A stretch of 64,000 nucleotides of DNA from positions 5,832,404 through 5,896,403 of the forward strand of contig NZ_JAINUL010000001.1 in assembly GCF_020639365.1 (NCBI RefSeq), given 5' to 3'. The position numbers and the translations under genes are program-made. The notes below the pieces were generated by a model. The model did no database searches, was not told the origin of the DNA, and saw only the letters and a list, made by a program, of their open reading frames with translations. This DNA is from Streptomyces flavotricini. GTDB lineage: Bacteria > Actinomycetota > Actinomycetes > Streptomycetales > Streptomycetaceae. Numbering within the stretch: the stretch's first letter is position 1; every line of letters begins with the position of its first letter. This document shows, piece by piece, positions 34,576 to 43,524 of this stretch.

Positions 34576-34770
34576 CACCGTGGCGTCGAGCCGTTCCTGC
34601 GGGTCCTCGACGACCACGAGCCACTGGGCGTCCTCGGCGTCGTCCTCGCCGGCGAGGGCGTCGCGGAACAGCTGCGGCTCCTCGGGGAGGCCGAAGCGGT
34701 CCACGGCCTCCTGGGCCACCTCCTCGGCGGCGTCGCGGTCGGGCAGCACCAGTACATGTCGCACGTTCAC
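34528..34770 (-). CDS. Small conserved hypothetical protein
   Basis: 80-residue acidic protein beginning MNVRHVLVLPDRDAAEEVA, with a beta-alpha-beta pattern and a Trp/Val strand (AQWLVVVEDPQER). It resembles small ferredoxin-like-fold proteins of the ribonuclease E inhibitor RraB type in size and pattern, but the link is weak. The GTG at 34770 begins the plausible coding region; the longer open frame upstream runs antisense to holA and is rejected. Lone leftward gene between yceI and holA. Confidence 0.65.
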   Translation of the reverse strand: MNVRHVLVLPDRDAAEEVAQEAVDRFGLPEEPQLFRDALAGEDDAEDAQWLVVVEDPQERLDATVLDGLAAEYEGWLETP

Positions 34771-34846
34771 CGGGCCATTCTCGGGGATGCGGCGGGGGAG
34801 GCCGCGGTGCGGGGGGCTGTCAGTGCGGCGTGGGATGCTGGACGCG

Positions 34847-35839
34847 ATGGCCACCAGGAAGAACTCCACCGACGATCCGCTCGCCCCGCTCACCCTCGCG
34901 GTGGGGCAGGAGGACCTGCTGCTCGACCGCGCCGTACGGGAGGTGGTGGCGGCCGCCCGGGCCGCCGACGCCGATACGGACGTGCGCGACCTCGCACCGG
35001 AGCAGCTCCAGCCCGGCACGCTCGCCGAGCTCACCAGTCCCTCGCTCTTCTCCGAGCGCAAGGTGCTGGTCGTACGCAATGCGCAGGACCTCTCCGCGGA
35101 CACGGTCAAGGAGGTCAAGGCGTACCTCGCGGCGCCGTTCGAGGAGATCATCCTCGTGCTCCTCCACGCGGGCGGGGTCAAGGGCAAGGGGCTGCTGGAC
35201 GCGGCCCGCAAGGCCGGAGCCCGGGAGATCGCCTGCCCCAAGATGACGAAGGCCGCGGACCGGCTGGCGTTCGTGCGGGGCGAGTTCCGGACGCTGGGCC
35301 GGTCGGCGACCCCGGAGGCGTGCCAGACGCTGGTCGACGCGATCGGGAGCGATCTGCGGGAGCTCGCGAGCGCTGCCGCGCAGCTGTGCGCGGACGTCGA
35401 GGGCACGATCGACGAGTCCGTGGTCGGCCGCTATTACACGGGCCGGGCCGAGGCCTCCAGCTTCACGGTGGCCGACCGGGCGGTCGAGGGCCGGGCGGCG
35501 GAAGCCCTCGAAGCCCTGCGGTGGTCGCTGTCCACGGGGGTGGCGCCGGTGCTGATCACCAGTGCGCTCGCGCAGGCGGTGCGGGCCATCGGCAAGCTGG
35601 CCTCCGCCCCGCGCGGCGCCCGCCCGGGCGACCTCGCCCGGGACCTGGGGATGCCGCCCTGGAAGATCGACAGGGTCCGCCAGCAGATGCGGGGCTGGTC
35701 GGCGGACGGCGTCGCGGACGCCCTGCGCGCCGTGGCCGCGGCCGACGCCGGCGTCAAGGGTGGCGGCGACGATCCGGAGTACGCCCTGGAGAAGGCGGTC
35801 GTGGCCGTGGCCCGGGCGGCCCGCCCCCAGCGCCGCTGA
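34847..35839 (+). CDS. holA: DNA polymerase III, delta subunit
   Basis: 330-residue clamp-loader subunit that opens the beta clamp. It shows the family pattern: PLTLAVGQEDLLLDRAV at the start (degenerate P-loop region), SPSLFSERKVLVVRNAQDL, and the C-terminal helical collar domain (AEALEALRWSLSTGVAPVLI, PPWKIDRVRQQMRGWS). ATG 34847 matches the family; ATG 34835 adds four residues. It is convergent with rpsT, as in other Streptomyces. Confidence 0.93.
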   Translation: MATRKNSTDDPLAPLTLAVGQEDLLLDRAVREVVAAARAADADTDVRDLAPEQLQPGTLAELTSPSLFSERKVLVVRNAQDLSADTVKEVKAYLAAPFEEIILVLLHAGGVKGKGLLDAARKAGAREIACPKMTKAADRLAFVRGEFRTLGRSATPEACQTLVDAIGSDLRELASAAAQLCADVEGTIDESVVGRYYTGRAEASSFTVADRAVEGRAAEALEALRWSLSTGVAPVLITSALAQAVRAIGKLASAPRGARPGDLARDLGMPPWKIDRVRQQMRGWSADGVADALRAVAAADAGVKGGGDDPEYALEKAVVAVARAARPQRR

Positions 35840-35847
35840 CCGGTCTG

Positions 35848-35887
35848 CCGGTCTGCCGGTCTGCCGTCCGGCAGACCGGCAGACCGG
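35848..35887. terminator. Near-perfect palindrome of CCGGTCTG units
   Basis: An 18-bp perfect stem (35848-35865 with 35870-35887) with a GTCC loop, built from 8-bp units CCGGTCTG and their complement CCGGCAGA. A third left-hand unit (from 35840) allows a shifted pairing register. It follows the holA stop by about 9 nt and probably terminates holA. Confidence 0.75.
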
Positions 35888-35893
35888 GCAAGG

Positions 35894-35942
35894 CGAAGGC
35901 CCCGGGGGCCGCCCTGGGGAAGGGGGGCTCTCGGGGCCTTCG
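35894..35942 (-). terminator. Terminator of rpsT
   Basis: 11-bp arms CGAAGGCCCCG (35894-35904) and CGGGGCCTTCG (35932-35942), separated by a 27-nt GC-rich loop. It lies downstream of the leftward rpsT gene. Confidence 0.65.
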
Positions 35943-36055
35943 TTACTTCTTGTTGCGCCGCACCCGCGTGGCGAACGCTTCGTGTGCGGCGCGGGGTGCC
36001 GGTCAGGAGCGGGAGAGAGGGCCCGCTGGGTCCGTTCCGGCGATCACATCAGAGC

Positions 36056-36322
36056 TCAGCCCTGGAGGGAGGCAACCTTGGTGGCCAGCGCCGACTTCTT
36101 GTTGGCGGCGGCGTTCTTGTGGATGACACCCTTCGAGACAGCCTTGTCGAGCGCACGCGCGGCGGCGCGAGAAGCCACGGTGGCCTTCTCGACGTCACCG
36201 GCGAGGACGGCCTCGCGGGCCTTGCGGATCGCGGTCTTGAGCGAAGACTTGACGGCCTTGTTGCGCAGGCGCGCCTTCTCGTTCGTCTTGTTCCGCTTGA
36301 TCTGGGACTTGATGTTCGCCAC
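36056..36322 (-). CDS. rpsT: 30S ribosomal protein S20
   Basis: 88-residue S20 starting MANIKSQIKRNKTNEKARLR, with the Lys/Ala-rich three-helix pattern and the GVIHKNAAANKKSALA end typical of the family. It binds 16S rRNA early in 30S assembly. Monocistronic, with its own promoter and terminator, and divergent from lepA. Confidence 0.98.
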   Translation of the reverse strand: MANIKSQIKRNKTNEKARLRNKAVKSSLKTAIRKAREAVLAGDVEKATVASRAAARALDKAVSKGVIHKNAAANKKSALATKVASLQG

Positions 36323-36402
36323 GAAAGAGCCTTTTCAGGTTCAGAGTTTGATCTTCGGATTGTGTCCCGACAGCTGAGAGGGCATACGAGACACAGCTGC
36401 CC

Positions 36403-36432
36403 AGGCTACCAGGCACGCTCCGACCGGCCCAA
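36403..36432 (-). promoter_or_regulatory. Promoter of rpsT
   Basis: On the minus strand TTGGGC (36432-36427), 18 nt, TAGCCT (36408-36403). This gives a 5' leader of roughly 75 nt before rpsT. Confidence 0.45.
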
Positions 36433-36533
36433 ACCGAGCGCATCGCCCCGTCCATGGGACCATGGGAACCTGCGTACAGATCCGACGAGAGCCGGAAACG
36501 CTTCCGACTGCGACCCGAGAATCAGGACACTGC

Positions 36534-38399
36534 GTGCCCGCGATCCCCAGCCACGTGCCCGAGCCGAGCCGTACCGACCCGGCGCTGATCCGCAATTTCT
36601 GCATCATCGCGCACATCGACCACGGCAAGTCGACGCTCGCCGACCGGATGCTCCAGCTCACCGGCGTCGTCGACCAGCGGCAGATGCGCGCCCAGTACCT
36701 CGACCGCATGGACATCGAGCGTGAGCGCGGTATCACGATCAAGTCCCAGGCGGTCCGACTGCCCTGGGCGCCCACCGTGGGCGAGGGCCAGGGCCAGACG
36801 CACATCCTCAACATGATCGACACCCCCGGGCACGTCGACTTCACGTACGAGGTCTCGCGCTCGCTCGCCGCCTGCGAGGGCACGGTCCTCCTCGTGGACG
36901 CCGCACAGGGCATCGAGGCCCAGACCCTCGCCAACCTGTACCTGGCGATGGAGAACGACCTCGCGATCGTCCCCGTCCTGAACAAGATCGACCTGCCGGC
37001 CGCCCAGCCGGAGAAGTTCGCCGAGGAGCTCGCGAACCTCGTCGGCTGCCAGCCCGAGGACGTCCTGCGGGTCTCCGCGAAGACCGGTCTCGGCGTGGAC
37101 GCCCTGCTCGACAAGGTCGTCGCCACCGTCCCGGCCCCGGTCGGCGTCAAGGACGCCCCCGCCCGCGCGATGATCTTCGACTCGGTCTACGACTCGTATC
37201 GCGGTGTCGTCACGTACGTCCGTGTGGTCGACGGCCAGCTCAACAAGCGCGAGCGCATCCGCATGATGTCCACCGGCGCCACCCACGAGCTGCTGGAGAT
37301 CGGCGTCTCCTCCCCGGAGATGACCCCGGCCGACGGCATCGGCGTCGGCGAGGTGGGCTACATCATCACCGGCGTGAAGGACGTCCGTCAGTCCAAGGTC
37401 GGTGACACGATCACCAGCCTGCACAACGGCGCGACCGAGGCCCTCGGCGGCTACAAGGACCCGAAGCCGATGGTCTTCTCGGGCCTGTACCCGCTCGACG
37501 GCTCCGAGTACCCCGACCTGCGCGAGGCCCTGGACAAGCTCCAGCTCAACGACGCCGCGCTCGTCTACGAGCCGGAGACCTCGGCGGCGCTGGGCTTCGG
37601 CTTCCGCGTGGGCTTCCTGGGCCTGCTGCACCTGGACGTGGTCCGCGAGCGCCTGGAGCGCGAGTTCGGCCTCGACCTGATCGCCACCGCGCCGAACGTG
37701 GTCTACCGCGTCGTCCTGGAGGACGGCAAGGAGGTCACGGTCACCAACCCGAGCGAGTTCCCCGAGGGCAAGATCTCGGACGTGTTCGAGCCGGTCGTCC
37801 GGGCCACCGTGCTCGCGCCCACCGAGTTCATCGGCGCGATCATGGAGCTCTGCCAGACCCGCCGCGGCACGCTGCTCGGCATGGACTACCTCTCCGAGGA
37901 CCGGGTCGAGATCCGCTACACCCTCCCCCTCGCGGAGATCGTCTTCGACTTCTTCGACCAGCTGAAGTCCAAGACCCGCGGATACGCCTCCCTCGACTAC
38001 GAGCCCACGGGCGAGCAGTCCGGCAGCCTGGTCAAGGTCGACATCCTGCTGCACGGCGACAAGGTCGACGCCTTCTCCGCCGTCACCCACAAGGACGCCG
38101 CGTACGCGTACGGCGTGCGGCTCGTCGCCAAGCTGCGCGAGCTCATCCCGCGGCAGGCCTTCGAGGTGCCGATCCAGGCGGCCGTCGGCTCGCGCGTCAT
38201 CGCCCGCGAGACCATCCGCGCCATCCGCAAGGACGTCCTCGCCAAGTGCTACGGCGGTGACATCTCCCGTAAGCGGAAGCTGCTGGAGAAGCAGAAGGAA
38301 GGCAAGAAGCGCATGAAGATGGTCGGCTCGGTGGAGGTGCCCCAGGAGGCCTTCATCGCCGTCCTCTCCAGCGACGAGTCCGGCGGCAAGAAGAAGTAG
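36534..38399 (+). CDS. lepA: Elongation factor 4 (LepA GTPase)
   Basis: 621-residue translational GTPase that acts on stalled ribosomes. G1 is AHIDHGKSTL near residue 27, with switch I RERGITIKSQ, G3 DTPGHVDFTYE and G4 NKIDLP. The C-terminal region has the LepA-specific end (YGGDISRKRKLLEKQKEGKKRMK). GTG 36534 is preferred since family similarity starts there and an AGGA lies upstream; the frame is open to 36462. Ends before a strong intrinsic terminator. Confidence 0.95.
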   Translation: MPAIPSHVPEPSRTDPALIRNFCIIAHIDHGKSTLADRMLQLTGVVDQRQMRAQYLDRMDIERERGITIKSQAVRLPWAPTVGEGQGQTHILNMIDTPGHVDFTYEVSRSLAACEGTVLLVDAAQGIEAQTLANLYLAMENDLAIVPVLNKIDLPAAQPEKFAEELANLVGCQPEDVLRVSAKTGLGVDALLDKVVATVPAPVGVKDAPARAMIFDSVYDSYRGVVTYVRVVDGQLNKRERIRMMSTGATHELLEIGVSSPEMTPADGIGVGEVGYIITGVKDVRQSKVGDTITSLHNGATEALGGYKDPKPMVFSGLYPLDGSEYPDLREALDKLQLNDAALVYEPETSAALGFGFRVGFLGLLHLDVVRERLEREFGLDLIATAPNVVYRVVLEDGKEVTVTNPSEFPEGKISDVFEPVVRATVLAPTEFIGAIMELCQTRRGTLLGMDYLSEDRVEIRYTLPLAEIVFDFFDQLKSKTRGYASLDYEPTGEQSGSLVKVDILLHGDKVDAFSAVTHKDAAYAYGVRLVAKLRELIPRQAFEVPIQAAVGSRVIARETIRAIRKDVLAKCYGGDISRKRKLLEKQKEGKKRMKMVGSVEVPQEAFIAVLSSDESGGKKK

Positions 38400-38423
38400 C
38401 CGCCGCGACCGGCGTCGTGTGAG

Positions 38424-38455
38424 ACAAGCCCCCGCGCGGATGCGCGGGGGCTTGT
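38424..38455 (+). terminator. Intrinsic terminator after lepA
   Basis: 14-bp perfect stem (38424-38437 with 38442-38455) around GGAT, with CAAGCCCCCGCGC as the core left arm, followed by TTCGTTAT. Confidence 0.88.
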
Positions 38456-38589
38456 TTCGTTATGAATCGGCCGCTCGCGGACCCTTACGCCCCGGCCGGT
38501 GGAGACCTAGTCTGATCACTGCTCGATGGTTACTCGCCAGTTACAAGCCCCTGAATGACACGCCCTGCCGCGTGGTCCGGAGGACGTCC

Positions 38590-40479
38590 GTGAGCGACAC
38601 ACAGACCTTGATCGAGAACCGCCCGCCCACCGTGGCGGCCCTGTTCCTTGAGCGTGTCGCCGCCACGCCGAACGCCGAGGCCTACCGGTTCCCGGTGCCC
38701 GCGGCCGGCGGCAGCGGCCCCGACGACTGGAAGTCGCTGAGCTGGGGACAGGCGGCCGAGCGGGTCTTCGGCATCGCCGCCGGCCTGCTGGACCTGGGCC
38801 TGCAGCCCGAGGACCGGGTCGCGCTCGCCTCCAACACCCGCGTCGAGTGGATCCTCTCGGACCTCGGCGTCATGTGCGCCGGCGGCGCGGTGACCACGAT
38901 CTACCCCAGCACCAACGCCGAGGAATCGGCGTTCATCCTCTCCGACTCGGCCAGCCGCGTGCTGATCGCCGAGGACGCCTCCCAGCTCGCCAAGGCCCGC
39001 GAGCGCCGCGCCGAGCTGCCCGAGCTCGCCCACGTGGTGGTCGTGGAGGCCGCCGACGCGGTACCGGCCGCCGGCGATCCGGAAGGCTGGGTGCTCTCCC
39101 TCGCCGACCTGGAGGCGCGCGGCAGGGAGTACCTCGCCAAGCACCCCGAGGCGGTCAAGGAGCGGATCGCGGCCATCACCGCCGACCAGCTCGCCACCCT
39201 CATCTACACCTCGGGCACCACCGGCCGTCCCAAGGGCGTACGGCTCCCGCACGACAACTGGTCGTACATGGCCAAGGCCACCGTCGCCACCGGGATGATC
39301 TCCAGCACCGACGTCCAGTACCTGTGGCTGCCGCTCGCGCACGTCTTCGGCAAGGTCCTGACCTCCGGACAGATCGAGGTCGGGCACGTCACCGCCGTCG
39401 ACGGCCGCATCGACAAGATCATCGAGAACCTGCCGGTCGTCCAGCCCACCTACATGGCGGCCGTCCCCCGCATCTTCGAGAAGGTCTACAACGGGGTCGC
39501 CGCCAAGGCCCGGGCCGGCGGGGGCGCCAAGTACAAGATCTTCCAGTGGTCGGTCGGCGTGGCCCGCGAGTACGCCAAGACCAGCCAGGACAACCACCGG
39601 CGCACCGGCAGCCCCGCGGTCCCCTTCGGCCTCGCCACCAAGCACAAGATCGCCGACGCGCTCGTCTACTCCAAGCTCCGCGAGGCCTTCGGCGGCCGGC
39701 TGCGCGCCGCCGTCTCCGGCGCCTCCGCGCTGGCCCCCGAGATCGGCTACTTCTTCGCCGGCGCCGGCATCAACATCCTCGAGGGCTACGGCCTCACCGA
39801 GTCCAGCGCGGCCTCCTTCGTCAACCCCGGCGAGGCCTACCGCACCGGCACCGTCGGCAAGCCGCTCCCCGGCACCGAGGTCCGCATCGCCGACGACGGC
39901 GAGATCCTGCTGCGCGGCCCCGGCATCATGCAGGGCTACCACCTGCAGCCCGAGAAGACCGCCGAGGTGCTGGAGGAGGACGGCTGGCTGCACACGGGCG
40001 ACATCGGCGAGCTCTCGCCCGACGGCTACCTGCGCATCACGGACCGCAAGAAGGACCTGATCAAGACCTCGAACGGGAAGTACGTCGCGCCCGCCGAGAT
40101 CGAGGGCCGGTTCAAGGCGATCTGCCCGTACGTGTCGAGCATCGTCGTGCACGGCGCCGACCGGAACTTCTGCGCCGCCCTGGTCGCCCTCGACGAGCCG
40201 TCGATCATGGGCTGGGCCGCCGAGAACGGGCTGGAGGGCAAGACGTACGCCCAGGTCCTGGCCGCGGCGGAGACGAACCGGCTGATCGAGACGTACATCC
40301 AGACGCTGAACGAGGGCCTCCAGCGCTGGCAGACGGTCAAGAAGTTCCGGATCCTGCCCCGCGACCTCGACGTGGAGCACGGCGACCTCACGCCCAGCCT
40401 CAAGCTGAAGCGGCCGGCCGTCGAGCGTGAGTTCAAGCACCTGATCGACGAGATGTACGAGGGCTCGCGCGAGGCGTAG
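38590..40479 (+). CDS. Long-chain acyl-CoA synthetase (AMP-dependent)
   Basis: 629-residue ANL-superfamily ligase that activates fatty acids to acyl-CoA. The P-loop is YTSGTTGRPKGV near residue 208; other motifs are YGLTESSA, the adenylate-binding WLHTGDIGEL, and ITDRKKDLIKTSNGKYVAP including the catalytic Lys region. GTG 38590 is chosen for GGAGGACGTCC just upstream; the frame continues 5' without similarity. No membrane segment. The length and lack of carrier domains point to FadD/FACL15-type degradative or lipid-remodelling function. Confidence 0.92.
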   Translation: MSDTQTLIENRPPTVAALFLERVAATPNAEAYRFPVPAAGGSGPDDWKSLSWGQAAERVFGIAAGLLDLGLQPEDRVALASNTRVEWILSDLGVMCAGGAVTTIYPSTNAEESAFILSDSASRVLIAEDASQLAKARERRAELPELAHVVVVEAADAVPAAGDPEGWVLSLADLEARGREYLAKHPEAVKERIAAITADQLATLIYTSGTTGRPKGVRLPHDNWSYMAKATVATGMISSTDVQYLWLPLAHVFGKVLTSGQIEVGHVTAVDGRIDKIIENLPVVQPTYMAAVPRIFEKVYNGVAAKARAGGGAKYKIFQWSVGVAREYAKTSQDNHRRTGSPAVPFGLATKHKIADALVYSKLREAFGGRLRAAVSGASALAPEIGYFFAGAGINILEGYGLTESSAASFVNPGEAYRTGTVGKPLPGTEVRIADDGEILLRGPGIMQGYHLQPEKTAEVLEEDGWLHTGDIGELSPDGYLRITDRKKDLIKTSNGKYVAPAEIEGRFKAICPYVSSIVVHGADRNFCAALVALDEPSIMGWAAENGLEGKTYAQVLAAAETNRLIETYIQTLNEGLQRWQTVKKFRILPRDLDVEHGDLTPSLKLKRPAVEREFKHLIDEMYEGSREA

Positions 40480-40528
40480 CGCGGCCGCGGGCGGCGGCGC
40501 GGGCGGTACGAGGGGCCCGGGGGCGGCG

Positions 40529-41851
40529 GTGAGCGGCCGGGCCGACGAGGTCCGCCTCGCCCGCAAGGTGCTCGGCGACGACCCGCGGGCCGTGCGGACG
40601 GTCTTCGTGGGCGGCGGCACGCCGACGCTGCTGCCCGACGGTGAACCCATGCCCGAAGACGGCTCGCTGCCGTCGCATGCCCTGGCGGGTGCCGGGGACC
40701 GGCCGCTCGGGTTCTACCTGCACGTCCCGTACTGCGCCACGCGGTGCGGGTACTGCGACTTCAACACGTACACCGCGACCGAGCTGCGCGGTACCGGCGG
40801 CGTGCTCGCCTCCCGGGAGAACTACGCCGACACCCTGATCGACGAGGTCCGCCTCGCCCGCAAGGTGCTCGGCGACGACCCGCGGGCCGTGCGGACGGTC
40901 TTCGTGGGCGGCGGCACGCCGACGCTGCTGCCCGCCGCGGACCTCGTACGGATGCTCGCGGCGATCCGGGACGAGTTCGGACTCGCCGAGGACGCCGAGG
41001 TCACCACGGAGGCCAATCCCGAGTCGGTGAACCCGCAGTACCTGGCGGAGCTGCGGGCCGGCGGCTTCAACCGGGTCTCCTTCGGCATGCAGAGCGCGAA
41101 GCAGCACGTCCTGAAGGTGCTCGACCGCACGCACACCCCGGGTCGGCCGGAGGCGTGCGTCGCGGAGGCGCGCGCGGCGGGCTTCGACCACGTGAACCTG
41201 GACCTGATCTACGGCACGCCGGGGGAGACCGACGAGGACTGGCGCGCTTCCCTGGCCGCGGCGCTCGGCGCCGGCCCGGACCACATCAGCGCGTACGCGC
41301 TGATCGTGGAGGAGGGCACGCAGCTGGCACGGAGGATCCGGCGCGGCGAGGTCCCGATGACGGACGACGACGTGCACGCCGACCGGTACCTGATCGCGGA
41401 CTCCGTGATGGCCGGGGCCGGGTACCACTGGTACGAGGTCTCGAACTGGGCCACCTCGGAGGCGGGCCGCTGCCTGCACAACGAGCTGTACTGGCGCGGC
41501 GCCGACTGGTGGGGCGCGGGCCCCGGGGCCCACTCGCACGTGGGCGGGGTCCGCTGGTGGAACGTGAAGCACCCGGGCGCCTACGCCGCCGCCCTCGCGC
41601 AGGGCCGCTCCCCGGGCGCCGGACGCGAACTCCTCTCCGAGGAGGACCGCCGGGTGGAGCGGATCCTGCTGGAGCTCCGCCTCGTGGACGGCGTCCCGCT
41701 GTCCCTGCTGGCCCCGGCCGGCCTCGCGGCCTCCCGCCGCGCCCTCGCCGACGGCCTCCTGGAGCCCGCCCCGTACGAGGCGGGCCGCGCCGTCCTGACC
41801 CTGCGCGGACGGCTGCTGGCCGACGCGGTGGTCCGCGACCTGGTGGACTGA
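40529..41851 (+). CDS. hemW: HemW-like radical SAM protein with duplicated 5' segment
   Basis: Open frame of 440 residues. The radical SAM cluster motif is CATRCGYC within YLHVPYCATRCGYCDF; a GGGTPTLL loop, the HemN-type DLIYGTPGETDEDW and a C-terminal HemN domain follow. HemW is a heme chaperone related to coproporphyrinogen dehydrogenase. Residues 5-36 (DEVRLARKVLG...GGGTPTLLP) are an exact copy of the internal segment about 99 residues later. The segment replaces the expected N-terminus, joining at LLPDGEP. GTG 40529 gives the full frame; ATG 40649 (MPEDGSLPSHAL) avoids the duplicated part and still keeps the whole catalytic domain. The authentic upstream start appears lost. Confidence 0.85.
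   Translation: MSGRADEVRLARKVLGDDPRAVRTVFVGGGTPTLLPDGEPMPEDGSLPSHALAGAGDRPLGFYLHVPYCATRCGYCDFNTYTATELRGTGGVLASRENYADTLIDEVRLARKVLGDDPRAVRTVFVGGGTPTLLPAADLVRMLAAIRDEFGLAEDAEVTTEANPESVNPQYLAELRAGGFNRVSFGMQSAKQHVLKVLDRTHTPGRPEACVAEARAAGFDHVNLDLIYGTPGETDEDWRASLAAALGAGPDHISAYALIVEEGTQLARRIRRGEVPMTDDDVHADRYLIADSVMAGAGYHWYEVSNWATSEAGRCLHNELYWRGADWWGAGPGAHSHVGGVRWWNVKHPGAYAAALAQGRSPGAGRELLSEEDRRVERILLELRLVDGVPLSLLAPAGLAASRRALADGLLEPAPYEAGRAVLTLRGRLLADAVVRDLVD
40543..40637 (+). repeat. 95-bp direct repeat, copy A (5' end of hemW)
   Basis: Identical at all 95 positions to 40840-40934, 297 bp downstream. This copy sits in the misplaced position at the beginning of the frame, and its right edge lies at the microhomology CTGCCCG. 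Confidence 0.95.
40840..40934 (+). repeat. 95-bp direct repeat, copy B (native position in hemW)
   Basis: The native copy: the encoded residues fit the HemW fold directly after the cluster-binding region (the GGGTPTLL loop). Offset from copy A is 297 bp, a multiple of three, so the frame is kept. Confidence 0.95.
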
Positions 41852-41900
41852 CCCCTCGGAGGAGTGAACCCGTACGCCCTCCGCCGCGGCTGGGCACCCC

Positions 41901-42698
41901 CTATGCCGTGACGAAGTCGATCAGCTCCTCCACCCGCCCCAGCAGGACCGGCTCCAGGTCCTTGTAGGAGCTCACGCGGGACAGGATGTGCTGCCAGGCG
42001 GCGCCGGTGTTCTCCGGCCAGCCCAGCGCCCTGCAGACGCCCGTCTTCCAGTCCTGGCCCGGCGGGATCACCGGCCACGCGGTGATGCCCAGCGCGGACG
42101 GCTTCACCGCCTGCCAGACGTCCACGTACGGGTGGCCGACGATCAGGACGTCCGACGAGGTCACCGACGCGGCGATGCGGGACTCCTTGGAACCCGGGAC
42201 CAGGTGGTCCACCAGGACGCCCAGGCGGGCGTCGGCCGTCGGGGCGAACTCGGCGACCACCGCGGGGAGGTCGTCGATGCCCTCCAGGTACTCCACCACC
42301 ACGCCCTCGATCCGCAGGTCGTCGCCCCAGACCCGCTCCACGAGCTCCGCGTCGTGCCGGCCCTCCACGTAGATCCGCCCGGCGCGCGCCACGCGGGCGC
42401 GCGCCCCCGGGACGGCCACCGAGCCGGACGCCGTACGCAGGGGGGCCGCGGGCGCCCGTGAGGGGCGGGTCAGGGTCACCACGGCGCCCTCCAGCAGGAA
42501 CCCCCGCGGCTCCAGCGGGAACACCCGCCGCTTGCCGAAGCGGTCCTCCAGGGTCACCGTGCCCGCCTCGCAGGCCACCACCGCGCCGCAGAAGTCCGTA
42601 CCCGCCACCTCGACCACCAGGTCGGTGTCCGCCGGTACCTCCGGCACCGGCTTGGGGCGCTTCCACTGCGGGGTCAGATCGGGGGAGTACTCGCGCAT
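41901..42698 (-). CDS. DUF3097 family protein
   Basis: 265-residue actinobacterial protein beginning MREYSPDLTPQWKR. It has an N-terminal beta-barrel-like part with FCGAVVACEAGTVTLEDRFG, then an RIYVEGRHDAELVERVWGDD segment that resembles the acidic loop of a Toprim-like domain, and DVLIVGHPYVDVWQAVKP. This suggests nucleic-acid or nucleotide handling, but no activity is known to me. TACTCT on the minus strand ends 7 nt before the ATG, so it is probably leaderless. Confidence 0.85.
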   Translation of the reverse strand: MREYSPDLTPQWKRPKPVPEVPADTDLVVEVAGTDFCGAVVACEAGTVTLEDRFGKRRVFPLEPRGFLLEGAVVTLTRPSRAPAAPLRTASGSVAVPGARARVARAGRIYVEGRHDAELVERVWGDDLRIEGVVVEYLEGIDDLPAVVAEFAPTADARLGVLVDHLVPGSKESRIAASVTSSDVLIVGHPYVDVWQAVKPSALGITAWPVIPPGQDWKTGVCRALGWPENTGAAWQHILSRVSSYKDLEPVLLGRVEELIDFVTA

Positions 42699-42726
42699 CC
42701 GGCCGAGAGTAGGAGAGAGTGCGGGC

Positions 42727-43452
42727 TCACGGGGCCGACACGCCGAACCGCCGTGCCAGTGTGTCGCGTTGCTCACGGACGAAGTCCGCGGAGACCACCG
42801 CTCCGTGACCCGGCACGTACAGGGCGTCGTCCCCACCCAGCGACAGCAGCCGGTCGATCGCCGCCGGCCACTGCGCCGGCACCGCGTCACTGCCCGCCTG
42901 GGGCTCCCCCGACTCCTCGACGAGGTCCCCGCAGAACACCGTCTCGCGCTCGCCCGGCACGAACACCGCCAGGTCGTACGGGGTGTGCCCGGGCCCGACG
43001 TTGGCCAGCAGCGCCTGCACCCCGCCCAGCTCCAGCGTCCATTCGCCCGACACGGAATGCCTCGGCACCACCAGCAGGTCCACCGCCTCGGCGGCCTCGG
43101 CCTCCGCCAGCCCCTGCGCGACCGCGCCGGCGCGCAGCTCCTCCCGGCCCGTGGACAGCTCCGCGTCCAGCCCGACGGCCCCGTACACCTCGGTCCCGGC
43201 GAACGCCGCCACGCCCAGTACGTGATCGAAATGGCCGTGCGTGAATGCGATATGCGTCACGCGCCGGCCGGTCAGCCGCTCCGCCTCGGCCCGCAGCTGC
43301 GCCCCTTCGCGCACGCACGAGCCCGGATCGATCAGGAGCACCGACTCGTCCCCCACCACCAATCCCACCGTGCAATCCCACACCGGGAGCCGTCGCCGTC
43401 CGGTCCGCCCGGTCAGCCGCTCCCAGCCCGCCTCTTCCCAACGCACGTCCAT
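42727..43452 (-). CDS. Metallo-beta-lactamase-fold hydrolase
   Basis: 241-residue MBL-fold enzyme with the metal motif THGHFDH near residue 70 and further ligands GPGHTPYDLA and FCGDLVEE. The length and simple domain layout suggest a small-molecule or thioester hydrolase rather than an antibiotic-resistance enzyme; no signal peptide is present. It lies 28 nt upstream of the DUF3097 gene on the same strand, and a TAGCGT element (43460-43465) could be its -10. Divergent from hrcA. Confidence 0.85.
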   Translation of the reverse strand: MDVRWEEAGWERLTGRTGRRRLPVWDCTVGLVVGDESVLLIDPGSCVREGAQLRAEAERLTGRRVTHIAFTHGHFDHVLGVAAFAGTEVYGAVGLDAELSTGREELRAGAVAQGLAEAEAAEAVDLLVVPRHSVSGEWTLELGGVQALLANVGPGHTPYDLAVFVPGERETVFCGDLVEESGEPQAGSDAVPAQWPAAIDRLLSLGGDDALYVPGHGAVVSADFVREQRDTLARRFGVSAP

Positions 43453-43480
43453 GCCGCGACGCTACCTTGGCGGGCCGCCC

Positions 43481-43510
43481 TTGCCAGGGCCTGACTACCC
43501 GGCCGTACAC
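43481..43510 (+). promoter_or_regulatory. Promoter of hrcA-dnaJ
   Basis: TTGCCA (43481-43486), an 18-nt spacer, TACACT (43505-43510). The predicted start (about 43517) is just upstream of the CIRCE-like element. Confidence 0.6.
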
Positions 43511-43524
43511 TGGCCGGGGGATCT

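Noticed and set aside
42727..43452. Beta-lactamase resistance gene
   Set aside because: The MBL-fold protein has no signal peptide and its motif and size fit generic hydrolases.
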